A stretch of DNA of 64,000 nt from Curtobacterium sp. MCPF17_052 (GCF_003234085.1 NZ_QKSD01000015.1:1-64000), one strand, 5' to 3'. Shown: positions 48,901-58,624, counted from the stretch's first letter. Made by a program: numbers and translations. The notes: a model not told the origin generated them from the letters alone.

Positions 48901-49643
48901 CCGACGAGACCGCTCCCGTCCTCGAACTGCGGGGCCTCCGCAAGTCCTTCGGCGACCAGGAGGTCCTGCGCGGCATCGACCTGGCCGTGCACCGCCACGA
49001 GGTCATCTGCGTCATCGGGGCATCAGGCTCGGGCAAGTCGACGCTGCTGAAGACCGTGAACCTGCTCGAGGGGATCGACGACGGCCAGGTGCTGCTGCAG
49101 GGCGAGGACGTCTCCGACCCCCGCGTCGACGTGGACGCCACACGTGCCCGGATCGGCGTCGTCTTCCAGCAGTTCAACCTGTTCCCGCACATGAGCGTCC
49201 TCGACAACGTGACCCTGGCCTCGCGGAAGGTGCACCGGGCCTCCCGTCCGGAGGCCGAGGCGAACGCGCGCCGCCTGCTCGACCGGATCGGACTCGGTGA
49301 CTTCGCCGGTGCGTTCCCCGACCGGTTGTCCGGCGGCCAGCAGCAGCGCGTGGCGATCGTCCGCGCCATCGCGTCGGACCCGGAGCTGCTCCTGCTCGAC
49401 GAGGTCACGAGTGCGCTCGACCCGCAGCTCGTGGGCGAGGTGCTCGACCTCGTCACCGAACTCAAACAGCAGGGCTCGACGATCCTCATGACGACGCACG
49501 AGATGCACTTCGCCCGGGACGTCGCCGACCGGATCGTGTTCCTGCACCGTGGCGAGGTCGTCGAGCAGGGCGCTCCCGCGGCGGTCCTCGACGACCCGCA
49601 GCACCCGGCGCTCCGCACGTTCCTGGCGCGGGTCCGGGCGTAG
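48897..49643 (+). CDS. polar amino-acid ABC ATPase
   Basis: 248 aa from GTG overlapping the permease stop. Walker A VIGASGSGKSTLLKTVN, Q-loop VVFQQFNLFPHMSVLDN, signature LSGGQQQRVAIVRAIASDPE, Walker B LLLLDEVTSALD, H-loop ILMTTHEMHFARDVAD. The GlnQ/HisP type in all motifs. Confidence 0.96.
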   Translation: MTDETAPVLELRGLRKSFGDQEVLRGIDLAVHRHEVICVIGASGSGKSTLLKTVNLLEGIDDGQVLLQGEDVSDPRVDVDATRARIGVVFQQFNLFPHMSVLDNVTLASRKVHRASRPEAEANARRLLDRIGLGDFAGAFPDRLSGGQQQRVAIVRAIASDPELLLLDEVTSALDPQLVGEVLDLVTELKQQGSTILMTTHEMHFARDVADRIVFLHRGEVVEQGAPAAVLDDPQHPALRTFLARVRA

Positions 49644-49685
49644 CGGGGCAACCTCGCCGACCTCCCCGGAACCGCCGCCGCCCCG

Positions 49686-50663
49686 CTACAGCGCGAGCAG
49701 CAGCTTGCCGATGACGTCGCCGGACGCCAGCCGGCGGTGCGCCTCCGCCGCGTCGGCGATCGGCAGCACCGCGTCGACGACCGGTCGCACCCGACCGTCC
49801 GCCACGAACGGCCACACGTCCCGACGGACGGCGGCGACGATCGCCGCCTTCTCGGCAGCGGGACGTGCCCGGAGCGTCGTGCCGCTGACGGTCGCGCGCT
49901 TCCGCATCAGCTGCCCGATCGGCAGCGTCGCGTCTGCTCCGGCACCCGCGGCGATGATCGCCAGGTGGCCGTTCGGCGCGAGGACCTCGAGGTTCCGGTG
50001 CAGGTAGGACGGGCCGACGACATCGAGGACGACGTCCACGCCGACACCGTCCGTGAAGGCCAGCGCCCGTTCGACGAAGTCCTCCTCCCGGTGGTCGATC
50101 ACCAGGTCCGCGCCGAGCTCCCGGGAGGCCCGGACCTTCCGCTCACCGCCGGAGGTCGCGATCACGCGGGCGCCGAGGGCCTTCGCCCAGAGCACCGCGT
50201 GCGACCCCATGCCGCCGGTCCCGCCGTGCACGAGCAGTGTCTGGCCGGGTCGGAGTCCGGCGAGCATCCCGATGTTCGAGTAGACGGTGCAGGCCGCCTC
50301 GGGCAGCCCGGCCGCGGACACCAGGTCCAGGTCGTCGGGCACCGGCAGCAGTTGCGCCTGCGGGACGACGGCGAGCGAGGCGTACCCACCGCCGCTGAGG
50401 AGCGCGCAGACCCGGTCGCCGACCGCCCAGTCGGTGACGCCCACGCCGAGGGCACGGACGGTGCCGGACACCTCGAGCCCGAGCACGTCCGAGGCTCCGG
50501 GCGGCGGCGGGTAGTTCCCCTGTCGCTGCTGCAGGTCGGCGTTGTTGACGCCGGCGGCGGCGACCTCCACGAGGACCTCGCCGTCACCGGGGACCGGGTC
50601 GGGCAGTTCGCCGAGGGTCAGGACGTCGACGTCGCCGGGCTGGGTGATGGTGATCGCACGCAT
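49686..50663 (-). CDS. zinc-free quinone oxidoreductase (MDR family)
   Basis: 325 aa. Medium-chain reductase without the zinc ligands of alcohol dehydrogenases: AAAGVNNADLQQRQGNYPPP, VLGLEVSGTVRALG, the NADPH motif LLVHGGTGGMGSHAVLWAKA, and FTDGVGVDVVLDVVG. Typical of NADPH:quinone reductase or PIG3-like proteins. Electron acceptor not known. Confidence 0.92.
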   Translation of the reverse strand: MRAITITQPGDVDVLTLGELPDPVPGDGEVLVEVAAAGVNNADLQQRQGNYPPPPGASDVLGLEVSGTVRALGVGVTDWAVGDRVCALLSGGGYASLAVVPQAQLLPVPDDLDLVSAAGLPEAACTVYSNIGMLAGLRPGQTLLVHGGTGGMGSHAVLWAKALGARVIATSGGERKVRASRELGADLVIDHREEDFVERALAFTDGVGVDVVLDVVGPSYLHRNLEVLAPNGHLAIIAAGAGADATLPIGQLMRKRATVSGTTLRARPAAEKAAIVAAVRRDVWPFVADGRVRPVVDAVLPIADAAEAHRRLASGDVIGKLLLAL

Positions 50664-50788
50664 CCTTCGACCGTACGCGCCCGCCCGCCCGGCACCCGTC
50701 GCGCGACCGGCCGCCCGGAGGGAGCCGTCGGTACTGTCGGTCGCGAACGTGTCCGATCAGGGACACGTCGCGAACCCAGGGGGATCCC

Positions 50789-51304
50789 ATGTCCACGAAG
50801 CACCTCACCGTCCTCGCGACCGCCGCACTCGCCGCGGTCCTGCTCACCGGCTGTTCCGGTGGCGGCAGCACGACGGGGACGGGTTCGGCGTCGCAGGGGG
50901 CGACGACCGGTGCGAGCTCGGGCGGGTCGTCGAGCGCCCCGACGAAGGCCGCCGAAGCCTCGGGTGGTCAGTCGAAGGCGGACGCGTGCCAGGCCTTCGA
51001 GAGCAAGGTCCGGTCTGCCGCCGAGGGGCTGCAGTCCCAGGCCGCGAAGCTGCAGTCCGACCCCGCGGCCGCGGTCGCGAAGCTCAAGGAGCTCGACTCG
51101 AGCATCGACGACGGTGTCGACGCGGTGACGAACACCGAGGTGAAGGGCAAGGCCGAGGCGTTCCAGAGCGCCTACGGCGACATGGTGACCCGCCTCGAGG
51201 CGATCACGAAGGACCCGAAGTCCGCCGACCTGTCGGCGTTCCAGGACTCCGCGACCGCGGTCCAGACCGCCGGTACCGACTTCGACTCGACCTGCGCGTC
51301 CTGA
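50789..51304 (+). CDS. secreted lipoprotein, unknown
   Basis: 171 aa. Signal with lipobox VLLTGCSGGG, a Ser/Gly/Thr linker, and a helical domain from QSKADACQAFESKVRSAAEG to DSTCAS, where two Cys may form a disulfide. No family recognised. Followed by a strong hairpin. Confidence 0.8.
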   Translation: MSTKHLTVLATAALAAVLLTGCSGGGSTTGTGSASQGATTGASSGGSSSAPTKAAEASGGQSKADACQAFESKVRSAAEGLQSQAAKLQSDPAAAVAKLKELDSSIDDGVDAVTNTEVKGKAEAFQSAYGDMVTRLEAITKDPKSADLSAFQDSATAVQTAGTDFDSTCAS

Positions 51305-51322
51305 GTCGCGACGCACGTCGGT

Positions 51323-51372
51323 GACGCACCACGGGCCTCCAGGCCGAGCAGCCTGGAGGCCCGTGGTGCGTC
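51323..51372. terminator. bidirectional terminator
   Basis: GACGCACCACGGGCCTCCAG and its partner CTGGAGGCCCGTGGTGCGTC form a 22-bp perfect stem (with inner GC pairs) between convergent genes. Confidence 0.9.
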
Positions 51373-51387
51373 CGGTGGACCGGCCGA

Positions 51388-52269
51388 CTACGCCGCCTGG
51401 TCCGGTCGCGACGCGTCGAGACGGGCGACGTCCTCCGGCCCCAGCTTGACGGTGGCCGCCGTGACGGAGTCGAGGATCGACTGCGGACGCGACGCTCCCG
51501 GGATCGGGACGACGACGTCACTCTTCGCCAACTCCCACGCCAGGGCGATCACCTGCGGGGTGACGTCGCGCTCGCGGGCGAGGACGGCGAACTCCTCCGC
51601 CGTCGTGCCGAGGTCCGCCGCGCCGCCGATGCCGCCGAGGGGGCTCCACGGCAGGAACGCGATGCCGAGCTCGTCGCAGAGCTCGAGTTCCGGCTCGCTC
51701 GAGCGGAACACGGGGGAGAACCGGTTCTGGACCGAGGCGAGTCGACCGCCGAGGACCTCGTTCGCCTCCCGGATCTGGTCGACGGTGGCGTTCGAGATGC
51801 CCGCCATGCGGATGACGCCCTCGTCGAGCAACTCGGCGAGCGCCCCGACCGAGTCCGCGTACGGCACGGCGGGGTCCGGGCGGTGGAACTGGTAGAGGCC
51901 GATCGCGTCGACGCCGAGGCGCTTCGCGGAGGCCTTCGCCGCCTCCTTGAGGTACGCCGGGTCGCCGTTCTGGGCCCAGGCGCCTGCCTCGGGTCGGAGG
52001 TGCCCGCCCTTGGTCGCGATGAGGACCGCGGAGGTGTCGCCCGAGTACTCCCGGACGGCCTTCGCGATGAGCTCCTCGTTGTGCCCGACCTCGTCGTGGG
52101 CGGCCAGGTGGTAGGCGTCCGCGGTGTCGATGAGGGCGACGCCGGCCTCGAGGGCGGCGTGGACGGTGGCGACGGAGCGCCGTTCGTCCGGCCGCCCCTC
52201 GATGGACATCGGCATGCCGCCGAGTCCGATGGCGCTGACGGACGTGTCTCCGATGACTCGTTGCTTCAT
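51388..52269 (-). CDS. aldo/keto reductase
   Basis: 293 aa. (beta/alpha)8 NADPH reductase: VSAIGLGGMPMSIEG, catalytic Asp and Tyr in ALIDTADAYHLA, Lys in VLIATKGGHLRP, His in GLYQFHRPDP, and the NADPH-binding end VIALAWELAKSDVVVPIPGA. Related to YajO-type reductases; the substrate is unknown. Confidence 0.92.
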   Translation of the reverse strand: MKQRVIGDTSVSAIGLGGMPMSIEGRPDERRSVATVHAALEAGVALIDTADAYHLAAHDEVGHNEELIAKAVREYSGDTSAVLIATKGGHLRPEAGAWAQNGDPAYLKEAAKASAKRLGVDAIGLYQFHRPDPAVPYADSVGALAELLDEGVIRMAGISNATVDQIREANEVLGGRLASVQNRFSPVFRSSEPELELCDELGIAFLPWSPLGGIGGAADLGTTAEEFAVLARERDVTPQVIALAWELAKSDVVVPIPGASRPQSILDSVTAATVKLGPEDVARLDASRPDQAA

Positions 52270-52325
52270 CCGCCCAGCATGCGCCGGCGGGCGGATCCGG
52301 CGTCCAGCGGGCTCACCGCTCGACG

Positions 52326-52805
52326 TCAGGAGGTCCGCAGTTCAGCGGTCCCCACGCCCCCGTCACGGCCGGAGCGCTGCTGGTCGAGGGCCTGTGCGAA
52401 CAGCACCGTGCCCCAGGTGACGACGGCGACGGTGAGGACGAACCCGATGCCGGCGATCCACCAGGACGTGCGACGACGGATCCAGGCCCGGACCGCGAAC
52501 ACCAGGGTGACCACGCCGACGACGAAGGCGCCGCCGACGGCCAGGACGGCACCGCCGATGAACCCGCCGGGCGCGCAGGAGACCCCGGACGAGCCGCAGG
52601 ACGTCGCCGCGGACGCGACCGCGATGACGCCGGCGACGGCCGCGACCACGGTGAGGACCGCACCGGCGGCCAGCAGGAGGACGGTCGACACGCGGTCGGC
52701 GATCCTGCCCGGCGGGAACAGCGACGTGGCACCCTGCTCCCACGCCACACGCTCTGCCTCAGAGTGCCGCTGCGGTCCGGTTCCGGGGACGTTCGACCAG
52801 GTCAT
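52326..52805 (-). CDS. three-TM membrane protein, unknown
   Basis: 159 aa. A soluble N-terminus (MTWSNVPGTGPQRHSEAERV), then helices VLLLAAGAVLTVVAAVAGVI, GGAVLAVGGAFVVGVVTLVF and WWIAGIGFVLTVAVVTWGTV. A Cys pair in ATSCGSSGVSCAPGG lies between helices 1 and 2. No family recognised. Confidence 0.75.
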   Translation of the reverse strand: MTWSNVPGTGPQRHSEAERVAWEQGATSLFPPGRIADRVSTVLLLAAGAVLTVVAAVAGVIAVASAATSCGSSGVSCAPGGFIGGAVLAVGGAFVVGVVTLVFAVRAWIRRRTSWWIAGIGFVLTVAVVTWGTVLFAQALDQQRSGRDGGVGTAELRTS

Positions 52806-52814
52806 GTGTCCGTC

Positions 52815-53687
52815 CTACCGGGGCTCCACCCCGAACGCCTGGGCGAGGCGCTGGATCTTCTGCGCGCGACCCAGGCGCGGCAGGTCGGATCCGTCACGGA
52901 TCACCCGCCCACGGGCCTCGAAGTCGTCGAGGAAGTCCTGCGCCCACGCGACGTCGGTCGGCGTCGGTGAGATGACCTCGTTGATGACGGGCAGCTGCTC
53001 GGTGTCCAGGCAGAGCTTGCCGGTCAGGCCGAGCGACACCGCGACCTGCGACTGCTCGCGGAGGATCGGGTGCGAGGAACCGACCGTGGGGCCGTCGATC
53101 GGACCGGGCAGGTCACCGACGCGGGAGGCCACGACCAGACGCGAGCGGGGGTACGCCATCGCCAGGGTGTCCGCGCTCGTGCCGGTGTCGCGGCGGTAGT
53201 CGCCGCTGCCGAACGCCAGGCGGAACGCACCCTGCGCCTTGGCGATGCTCGTCGCCTCCTCGATCCCGACGGCGGACTCGACCAGGGCGATCACCGGCGT
53301 GTGGCCGCCGAGGCGGTGCCAGGTGTCGGTGACCTGGGCAGGGCTCTCGGTCTTCGCGAGCATCACACCCTGCAGGCCCGGCAGGCCGCGGAGCGCCTCG
53401 AGGTCGTCCTCCCAGAAGTCGGTCGTGACGTCGTTCACGCGCACCCAGGCCTCGCCGGAGCCCGCCAGCCACGCCGCGACCGTGGCGCGGGCAGCGGGCT
53501 TCGCCGCAGGGTCGACGGCGTCCTCGATGTCCAGGATCACCTGGTCGGCGCGTGAGCGGGTGGCACCGTCGAACCGGTCCTCGGCGGTGCCGGCGACGAG
53601 CAGCCACGAGCGCGAGATCTCGGCGGGGACCGATCGACGCCGGGAGACGGCAGGGGTGGACGGAGCGGGTCGGTCGTCGGTGGCCAT
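52815..53687 (-). CDS. HpcH/HpaI aldolase / citrate-lyase-beta-like
   Basis: 290 aa from ATG 53687. CitE-like TIM barrel: SWLLVAGTAEDRFDGATRSR, DQVILDIEDAVDPAAKPAAR (acidic metal-binding pair), WVRVNDVTTDFWEDDLEAL, VIALVESAVGIEEATSIAKA and RLAFGSGDYRRDTG. Probably a CoA-ester lyase or thioesterase; the exact substrate is unknown. Confidence 0.9.
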   Translation of the reverse strand: MATDDRPAPSTPAVSRRRSVPAEISRSWLLVAGTAEDRFDGATRSRADQVILDIEDAVDPAAKPAARATVAAWLAGSGEAWVRVNDVTTDFWEDDLEALRGLPGLQGVMLAKTESPAQVTDTWHRLGGHTPVIALVESAVGIEEATSIAKAQGAFRLAFGSGDYRRDTGTSADTLAMAYPRSRLVVASRVGDLPGPIDGPTVGSSHPILREQSQVAVSLGLTGKLCLDTEQLPVINEVISPTPTDVAWAQDFLDDFEARGRVIRDGSDLPRLGRAQKIQRLAQAFGVEPR

Positions 53688-53808
53688 GCTCCGTTGGTAC
53701 CACACGCTGGCGTCCGGGCTCGGCGCGGCCGACGGTGCGACCGGGCGAAAACCCGGAACCGCGGGCTCATTGCCGGAGTGCCACTGCGCTTCCGCCTACA
53801 GTGGGCGT

Positions 53809-56800
53809 GTGTGGCGAGTGGACAGGACGACCGGCGATGAGGACGACGTGACGAACGACGACGCCTCGGTCGACGGCGGAGCGGCGGAGGGCACGGACCT
53901 GCCCGACGAGCGGTCCGCACTGCGCCCCGAACTCCAGGTCACCAGCCCGCACGCGATCAGCCTCGGTGACCCGCGCCTGACCGCGGGCAACGCGGCCGAG
54001 CCCGCGTGGGACGCCTGGCGCGAGCAGCTCGCAGGCGTCGGTGGCACCAGCCCGCTCGTGCACTTCGCCGACCACCCGCGCGGGCGCATCGAGCTCTCGA
54101 CGACCCATCCCGGCGGTCTGGCGCAGTTCATCACCGGCAAGACGACACTGCTGTCGAGCCTGATCCGCGACGAGGTGGCACTCCGAGCCGCTCGCGTCGC
54201 CGCCGGGCACGTCGAGGCGAAGGGCACCGAGCTCGCCACGGTCCGTGGGATCGACGCGGTGAAGCTCGGCATCGGCATCGCCGACTGGCAGCACGGCGAC
54301 GAGCACTTCCGCGGACCCGTGTTGCTCCGCCCGCTGGCGATCCGCCGCCACGGCCGGGACTTCGAGGTCCGGCTGCTCGGTGAACCCGTGCTCAACCCCG
54401 GGCTGTCCGACGCGCTCCGCGAGCAGTTCGGTGTGACCTTCGACGCGCAGTCCTTCGTCGCCCTCGCGCAGCAGGACGGCTCGTTCACCCCGAACCCGGT
54501 GATCGACCGCCTCCGCGGCCTCACCGCACACATCCCCGGCTTCACCGTGCACGCCCGGCTCGTCGTCTCGACGTTCGCCGAGGTCGCCACCGGACTCGTC
54601 GAGGACACCGACGACCTCGCTCACCCCGTGCTCGACGCCCTCGCCGGCAACCCCAGCGCCAAGTGGCAGGTCGAGCAGTCGTACCACCCGGTCGAGCAGA
54701 CGCCGTCGGACGAGCGCTCACCGGAGACCGACACCCTGCTGCTCGACGCGGACGACGAGCAGGAGAACGTGATCGCACAGATCACGGCCGGCAACTCCAT
54801 CGTCGTGAAGACGCTGCCCGGGACCGGTGGCACGCAGACGATCGTGAACGCCCTCGGTGGCCTGGTCGCCGCGAACAAGCGCGTGCTGGTGGTCAGCCCC
54901 CGTCGCGCCACGCTCCGCGGCATCGCCGCCCGCTTCGGCGAGGTGCACCTGCCGGGCGTCGCCGTCACGCCGGGCACCCTGCGCCGTGACGTCGTCCGGG
55001 CCATCGCCCGCAACGAAAAGTCGAGCCGTCCGAACCTCCGCGAGGTCGACGACGCCCTGGTCCGGCTCCGCAAGGTCCTCACCGACTACCGCGGCGCCCT
55101 CACCCGCACCGACCCGGACTTCGGCGTCAGCGTGCTCGACTGCCTGGTCGAGCTGTCGCGGCTGTCCCTGCTGCCCGTCGCCCCCTCCACCACGGCCCGG
55201 CTCTCGAAGCAGTCCGTCGTGTCGATGGTGTCCGGCCGTGCCCGCGTCGCCGAGACCATGGTGAGCGCCGCCAACCTGGGCGAGTTCCGCTACGGGCCGG
55301 ACGACTCGCCCTGGTACGGCGCGAAGTTCAGCTCGAGCGACGGTGCCCAGCGCGCCCACGCGACGGCGCGGGAGCTCGACGGCGGATCACTGCCGGCCCT
55401 CCTGCAGCGTGCGCACGACCTGGTCGCCTCGACGCACATGCGGCAGTTCACGACGATCAACGAGCTCGGCATCTACCTGCGCCTGCTCACCGAGATCCGC
55501 GACACCCTCGACCGCTTCCTGCCGATCGTCTTCGACCGGTCGGTGTCCGAGCTCGTCGCCGCCACCGCACCCCGGGGCGAGGGCGCGCCGATGTCCAGCA
55601 CCAACCGACGCCGCCTGAAGAAGCTCGCGCGGGAGTACGTCCGTCCGGGTGTGCACGTGTCCGACCTGCACGAGGCGCTCACCCGCGTCCAGCAGCAGCG
55701 CGTCCTCTGGCAGCGCTACGTCGCCGCCGGTGTCAACCCCGAGGTCCCCACCGGCATCGCGGACGTCCAGGTGCTGTTCTCGAACGTGGTGGAGGACCTC
55801 GCGCGCCTCGACGAGCCGCTCGGCCGCGCCAGCCGTGACCAGCAGCTCGCGAACCTGCCGATCGAGCGGCTCGTGCCGACGATCGCCGAGCTGGCCGCCG
55901 AGTCCGACGTCCTGCACAACCTGCAGGAGCGCACCGAGCTCATGCAGACGCTCCGCGACCTGCAGCTCGAGCCGCTCCTCACCGACCTGGCGAACCGGCA
56001 CGTCCCCGACGTGCAGGTGCCCGCCGAGCTCGAGCTCGCCTGGTGGCAGTCCGCGCTCGAGACCATGCTCGAGTCCGACCGTGCGCTCCTCGGCGCGAAC
56101 ACCGACATGCTCGACCGGGTCGAGGCCGACTTCCGACTCGTCGACGACGCGCATGCGGCCGGGGTCTCCCAGGGCCTGGCGTGGCAGCTCGCCGAGAACT
56201 GGAAGGTCGGGCTCGTCGACTGGCCGGAGGAGTCCGCGGCGCTGAAGAGCCAGCTCCGGGACGGCGCGATCACCTCCCGTCTGCTCCACGATTCGGCACC
56301 GCACCTGTCCCGCGCCATCGCCCCGGTCTGGCTGGCCTCGCCGTACGAGGTCGCCCAGATCGCGGACACCATGCCGTTCGACACGGTGATCCTCGTCGAC
56401 GCCGGCGCCGTCACCATCGCCGAGACCGTCGGCGCCGTCCGCCGGGCCCGCCAGACGGTCGTGTTCGGCGACCCGGTCACCCAGACGCCGTCGCCGTTCC
56501 GCATCGCCGTCGACCCGGAGCACCGCGCCCTGCAGGTCGACGAGGAGACCCTCGACGCCCTGCACGCCGACTCCGCCCTGGCGAAGCTGTCCACGCTGCT
56601 GCCGACCCTGTCGCTCACCCGCTCGTACCGGGCTGGCGGCGAGGACCTGGCCGAACTGGTGAACCGTCGTTTCTACGGCGGCCGGATCGAGTCGCTGCCG
56701 TGGGCCGGGTCGTTCCTCGGTCACGGGTCGATCGCGCTCGACTACGTCAGCGAGGGCAAGGCCGTGCCGGACCCCGAGTCCGGCGCCGTCGAGAGCGTCG

Positions 56801-57618
56801 ACGCCGAGGTGGACCGTGTCGTCCGCCACGTCATCGAACACGCCCGTACCCGACCGACCGAGTCGCTCATGGTCATCACGGCCTCGGCGAAGCACGCGGT
56901 CCGGGTCGAGCAGGCCGTCCTCGCCGCAGCACAGGGTCACAAGGACCTCACCGAGTTCGTCATCGGTGACCGTCCCGAGCCGTTCATCGTCGCCACGCTC
57001 GAGCAGTCCGTGGCGCAGAGTCGCGACCGCGTCGTGTTCTCGATCGGCTACGGGCGCACCCCGCACGGCCGCGTCCTCCGCGACTTCGGTCCGCTCGGCA
57101 AGCCCGGCGGGGAGCGCCTGCTCGCCGTCGCGATGACCCGCGCCCGTCGCTCGATGGTCATCGTCACCTGCTTCCAGCCGTCCGACATCGAAGCGGAGCG
57201 GATGGGCCACGGCACCGTCGCCCTCGCCGAGATCCTGGCCGAGGTCCGCGCCCGCACCACCGCCGAGTACGTGCCGGACGACTCCGACCCGCTGCTCGTC
57301 GACCTGGCCCGTCGGCTCGAGATGCGCGGCATCCCGGTCGCGCTCGGGCACCGCGGCAAGCTCGGCCTGGTCGCCGCGCACGGCGGCGTCTGCGTGACGA
57401 TCGAGACGGACGCGTCCCTGGTGAAGGGGTCGCTCCGCGAGTCGCTGCGCCTCCGCCCCGAGGTGCTCCGCCGACTCGGATGGCACTACGTCCGCGTGCA
57501 CGCGTTCCAGCTGTTCTCCGACCCGGACCGGGTCGCGAACACGGTCGCGCAGGTGCTCGGCGTCGACCGCGGCGCCACGCAGGAGATCTCGATCCCCCCG
57601 GTGCCCGCACGCCGATGA
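53809..57618 (+). CDS. large superfamily I helicase-like ATPase
   Basis: About 1,269 aa from GTG 53809 (a TACAGT box seven bases upstream suggests a leaderless transcript; GTG 53848 is an alternative). An N-terminal domain of about 330 residues precedes the ATP-binding loop SIVVKTLPGTGGTQTIVNAL, where GTGGTQT replaces the usual GxxGxGKT. Helicase motifs follow: RVLVVSPRRATLRGIAARFG, DTVILVDAGAVTIAE in place of a classical DEAD-like box, SLTRSYRAGGEDLAELVNRR, and a C-terminal RLLAVAMTRARRSMVIVTCF. The last 110 residues (DLARRLEMRGIPVALGHRGK) resemble a Vsr/DUF-like nuclease-fold domain. Probably a nucleic-acid helicase; degeneration of the Walker A and B questions its ATPase activity. Confidence 0.8.
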   Translation: MWRVDRTTGDEDDVTNDDASVDGGAAEGTDLPDERSALRPELQVTSPHAISLGDPRLTAGNAAEPAWDAWREQLAGVGGTSPLVHFADHPRGRIELSTTHPGGLAQFITGKTTLLSSLIRDEVALRAARVAAGHVEAKGTELATVRGIDAVKLGIGIADWQHGDEHFRGPVLLRPLAIRRHGRDFEVRLLGEPVLNPGLSDALREQFGVTFDAQSFVALAQQDGSFTPNPVIDRLRGLTAHIPGFTVHARLVVSTFAEVATGLVEDTDDLAHPVLDALAGNPSAKWQVEQSYHPVEQTPSDERSPETDTLLLDADDEQENVIAQITAGNSIVVKTLPGTGGTQTIVNALGGLVAANKRVLVVSPRRATLRGIAARFGEVHLPGVAVTPGTLRRDVVRAIARNEKSSRPNLREVDDALVRLRKVLTDYRGALTRTDPDFGVSVLDCLVELSRLSLLPVAPSTTARLSKQSVVSMVSGRARVAETMVSAANLGEFRYGPDDSPWYGAKFSSSDGAQRAHATARELDGGSLPALLQRAHDLVASTHMRQFTTINELGIYLRLLTEIRDTLDRFLPIVFDRSVSELVAATAPRGEGAPMSSTNRRRLKKLAREYVRPGVHVSDLHEALTRVQQQRVLWQRYVAAGVNPEVPTGIADVQVLFSNVVEDLARLDEPLGRASRDQQLANLPIERLVPTIAELAAESDVLHNLQERTELMQTLRDLQLEPLLTDLANRHVPDVQVPAELELAWWQSALETMLESDRALLGANTDMLDRVEADFRLVDDAHAAGVSQGLAWQLAENWKVGLVDWPEESAALKSQLRDGAITSRLLHDSAPHLSRAIAPVWLASPYEVAQIADTMPFDTVILVDAGAVTIAETVGAVRRARQTVVFGDPVTQTPSPFRIAVDPEHRALQVDEETLDALHADSALAKLSTLLPTLSLTRSYRAGGEDLAELVNRRFYGGRIESLPWAGSFLGHGSIALDYVSEGKAVPDPESGAVESVDAEVDRVVRHVIEHARTRPTESLMVITASAKHAVRVEQAVLAAAQGHKDLTEFVIGDRPEPFIVATLEQSVAQSRDRVVFSIGYGRTPHGRVLRDFGPLGKPGGERLLAVAMTRARRSMVIVTCFQPSDIEAERMGHGTVALAEILAEVRARTTAEYVPDDSDPLLVDLARRLEMRGIPVALGHRGKLGLVAAHGGVCVTIETDASLVKGSLRESLRLRPEVLRRLGWHYVRVHAFQLFSDPDRVANTVAQVLGVDRGATQEISIPPVPARR

Positions 57619-57947
57619 CCGATCGGCGATCGCGGCCCGCACGTCGGGCCGCCCGGCCCGCTGGTCCGGTCACGCCGACCACGGAACAGCTGACCGGCGC
57701 GTGGACGCCCGAGGCGACCAGCCCGCGGACGGGAGGCACGCAGCCGACCGCAGCCGAGCCTCCCGTCCCGCAGGTGGCGGCCGACACCGCATCGGCACCG
57801 TCCCGTGGTCTCGTCCGGTCCGGCCGTCGCGTCACCACGACGCCCGTCCCGGGCAGTGATCCGACGCCGTCACCCGAGCCCCCGCGGCACGGGACGGGGG
57901 AGAACGACGACCGTCTCCTCCGCGACCGACCGCCGCACTGGGGCTGA
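57615..57947 (+). CDS. small Pro/Arg/Thr-rich protein
   Basis: 110 aa; ATG overlaps the stop of the large helicase gene (ATGA), so it is translationally coupled. Low complexity (PAGPVTPTTEQLTGAWTPEA, end LLRDRPPHWG). A terminator-like inverted repeat (GGACGGGAGGC ... GCCTCCCGTCC) lies inside the frame at 57727-57770, which may end transcription early. Function unknown. Confidence 0.55.
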   Translation: MTDRRSRPARRAARPAGPVTPTTEQLTGAWTPEATSPRTGGTQPTAAEPPVPQVAADTASAPSRGLVRSGRRVTTTPVPGSDPTPSPEPPRHGTGENDDRLLRDRPPHWG

Positions 57948-57989
57948 CCGGTACGCTGAGGGTCAGCGAACCCCGAACGGAAGCGTGTG

Positions 57990-58577
57990 ATGACGGAGCC
58001 CTCCCGGCGGACCCGGCCCGACTGGCAGACGTGGCCGAACCTCATCACGATGGTGCGGTTCGTCCTCATCCCGGTCTACGTGGCGCTCGTCGTCGCCGGC
58101 CACCCCGGATGGGCGCTGACCTCGCTCGTCGTCCTCGGCGTCAGCGACTGGGCGGACGGGTTCCTGGCACGCCGGCTGCACCAGGAGTCGGCGCTCGGCA
58201 AGGCCCTCGACCCGATCGCCGACCGGCTGGCGATCGTCGCGATCGTGCTCTCGCTCGTGCTCGTCGGGCTGCTGCCGTGGATCGTCGTCGCGATCGTGGT
58301 GGCCGTCGACCTGGCGCTCCTCGCCCTGTCGAGCGCGTGGTTCCGCGGCAACCCGGACCTGCGCGTGACGTGGACCGGCAAGATCCGGTCGGCACTGTTG
58401 TTCGTCGGGTTGCCGGTGCTGCTGTTCTCGTCGACCTCGGTCGCGGTGGACCACCTCTGGATCCGGAACGTGGCGCTCGTGTTCGTCTGGCTCGGGACGA
58501 TCGGCCACGTCCTGGCGGGGCTGCAGTACGCGGCCGAGATGTCCCGGAAGCACCGGACCCAGCGCGCTCCGGCGTAG
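57990..58577 (+). CDS. CDP-alcohol phosphatidyltransferase
   Basis: 195 aa. Integral membrane enzyme of phospholipid synthesis with the full signature D-x2-DG-x2-AR-x8-G-x3-D-x3-D: VSDWADGFLARRLHQESALG followed by KALDPIADRLA. Five to six helices. The N-terminal WQTWPNLITMVRFVLIPVY is typical of PgsA (phosphatidylglycerophosphate synthase) and related actinobacterial enzymes; the precise acceptor alcohol is uncertain. Confidence 0.92.
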   Translation: MTEPSRRTRPDWQTWPNLITMVRFVLIPVYVALVVAGHPGWALTSLVVLGVSDWADGFLARRLHQESALGKALDPIADRLAIVAIVLSLVLVGLLPWIVVAIVVAVDLALLALSSAWFRGNPDLRVTWTGKIRSALLFVGLPVLLFSSTSVAVDHLWIRNVALVFVWLGTIGHVLAGLQYAAEMSRKHRTQRAPA

Positions 58578-58624
58578 GCGCGTCCCGGCCGCCCGGCGCG
58601 CCCGGCGGCGGGGGCGGCTGAGCC

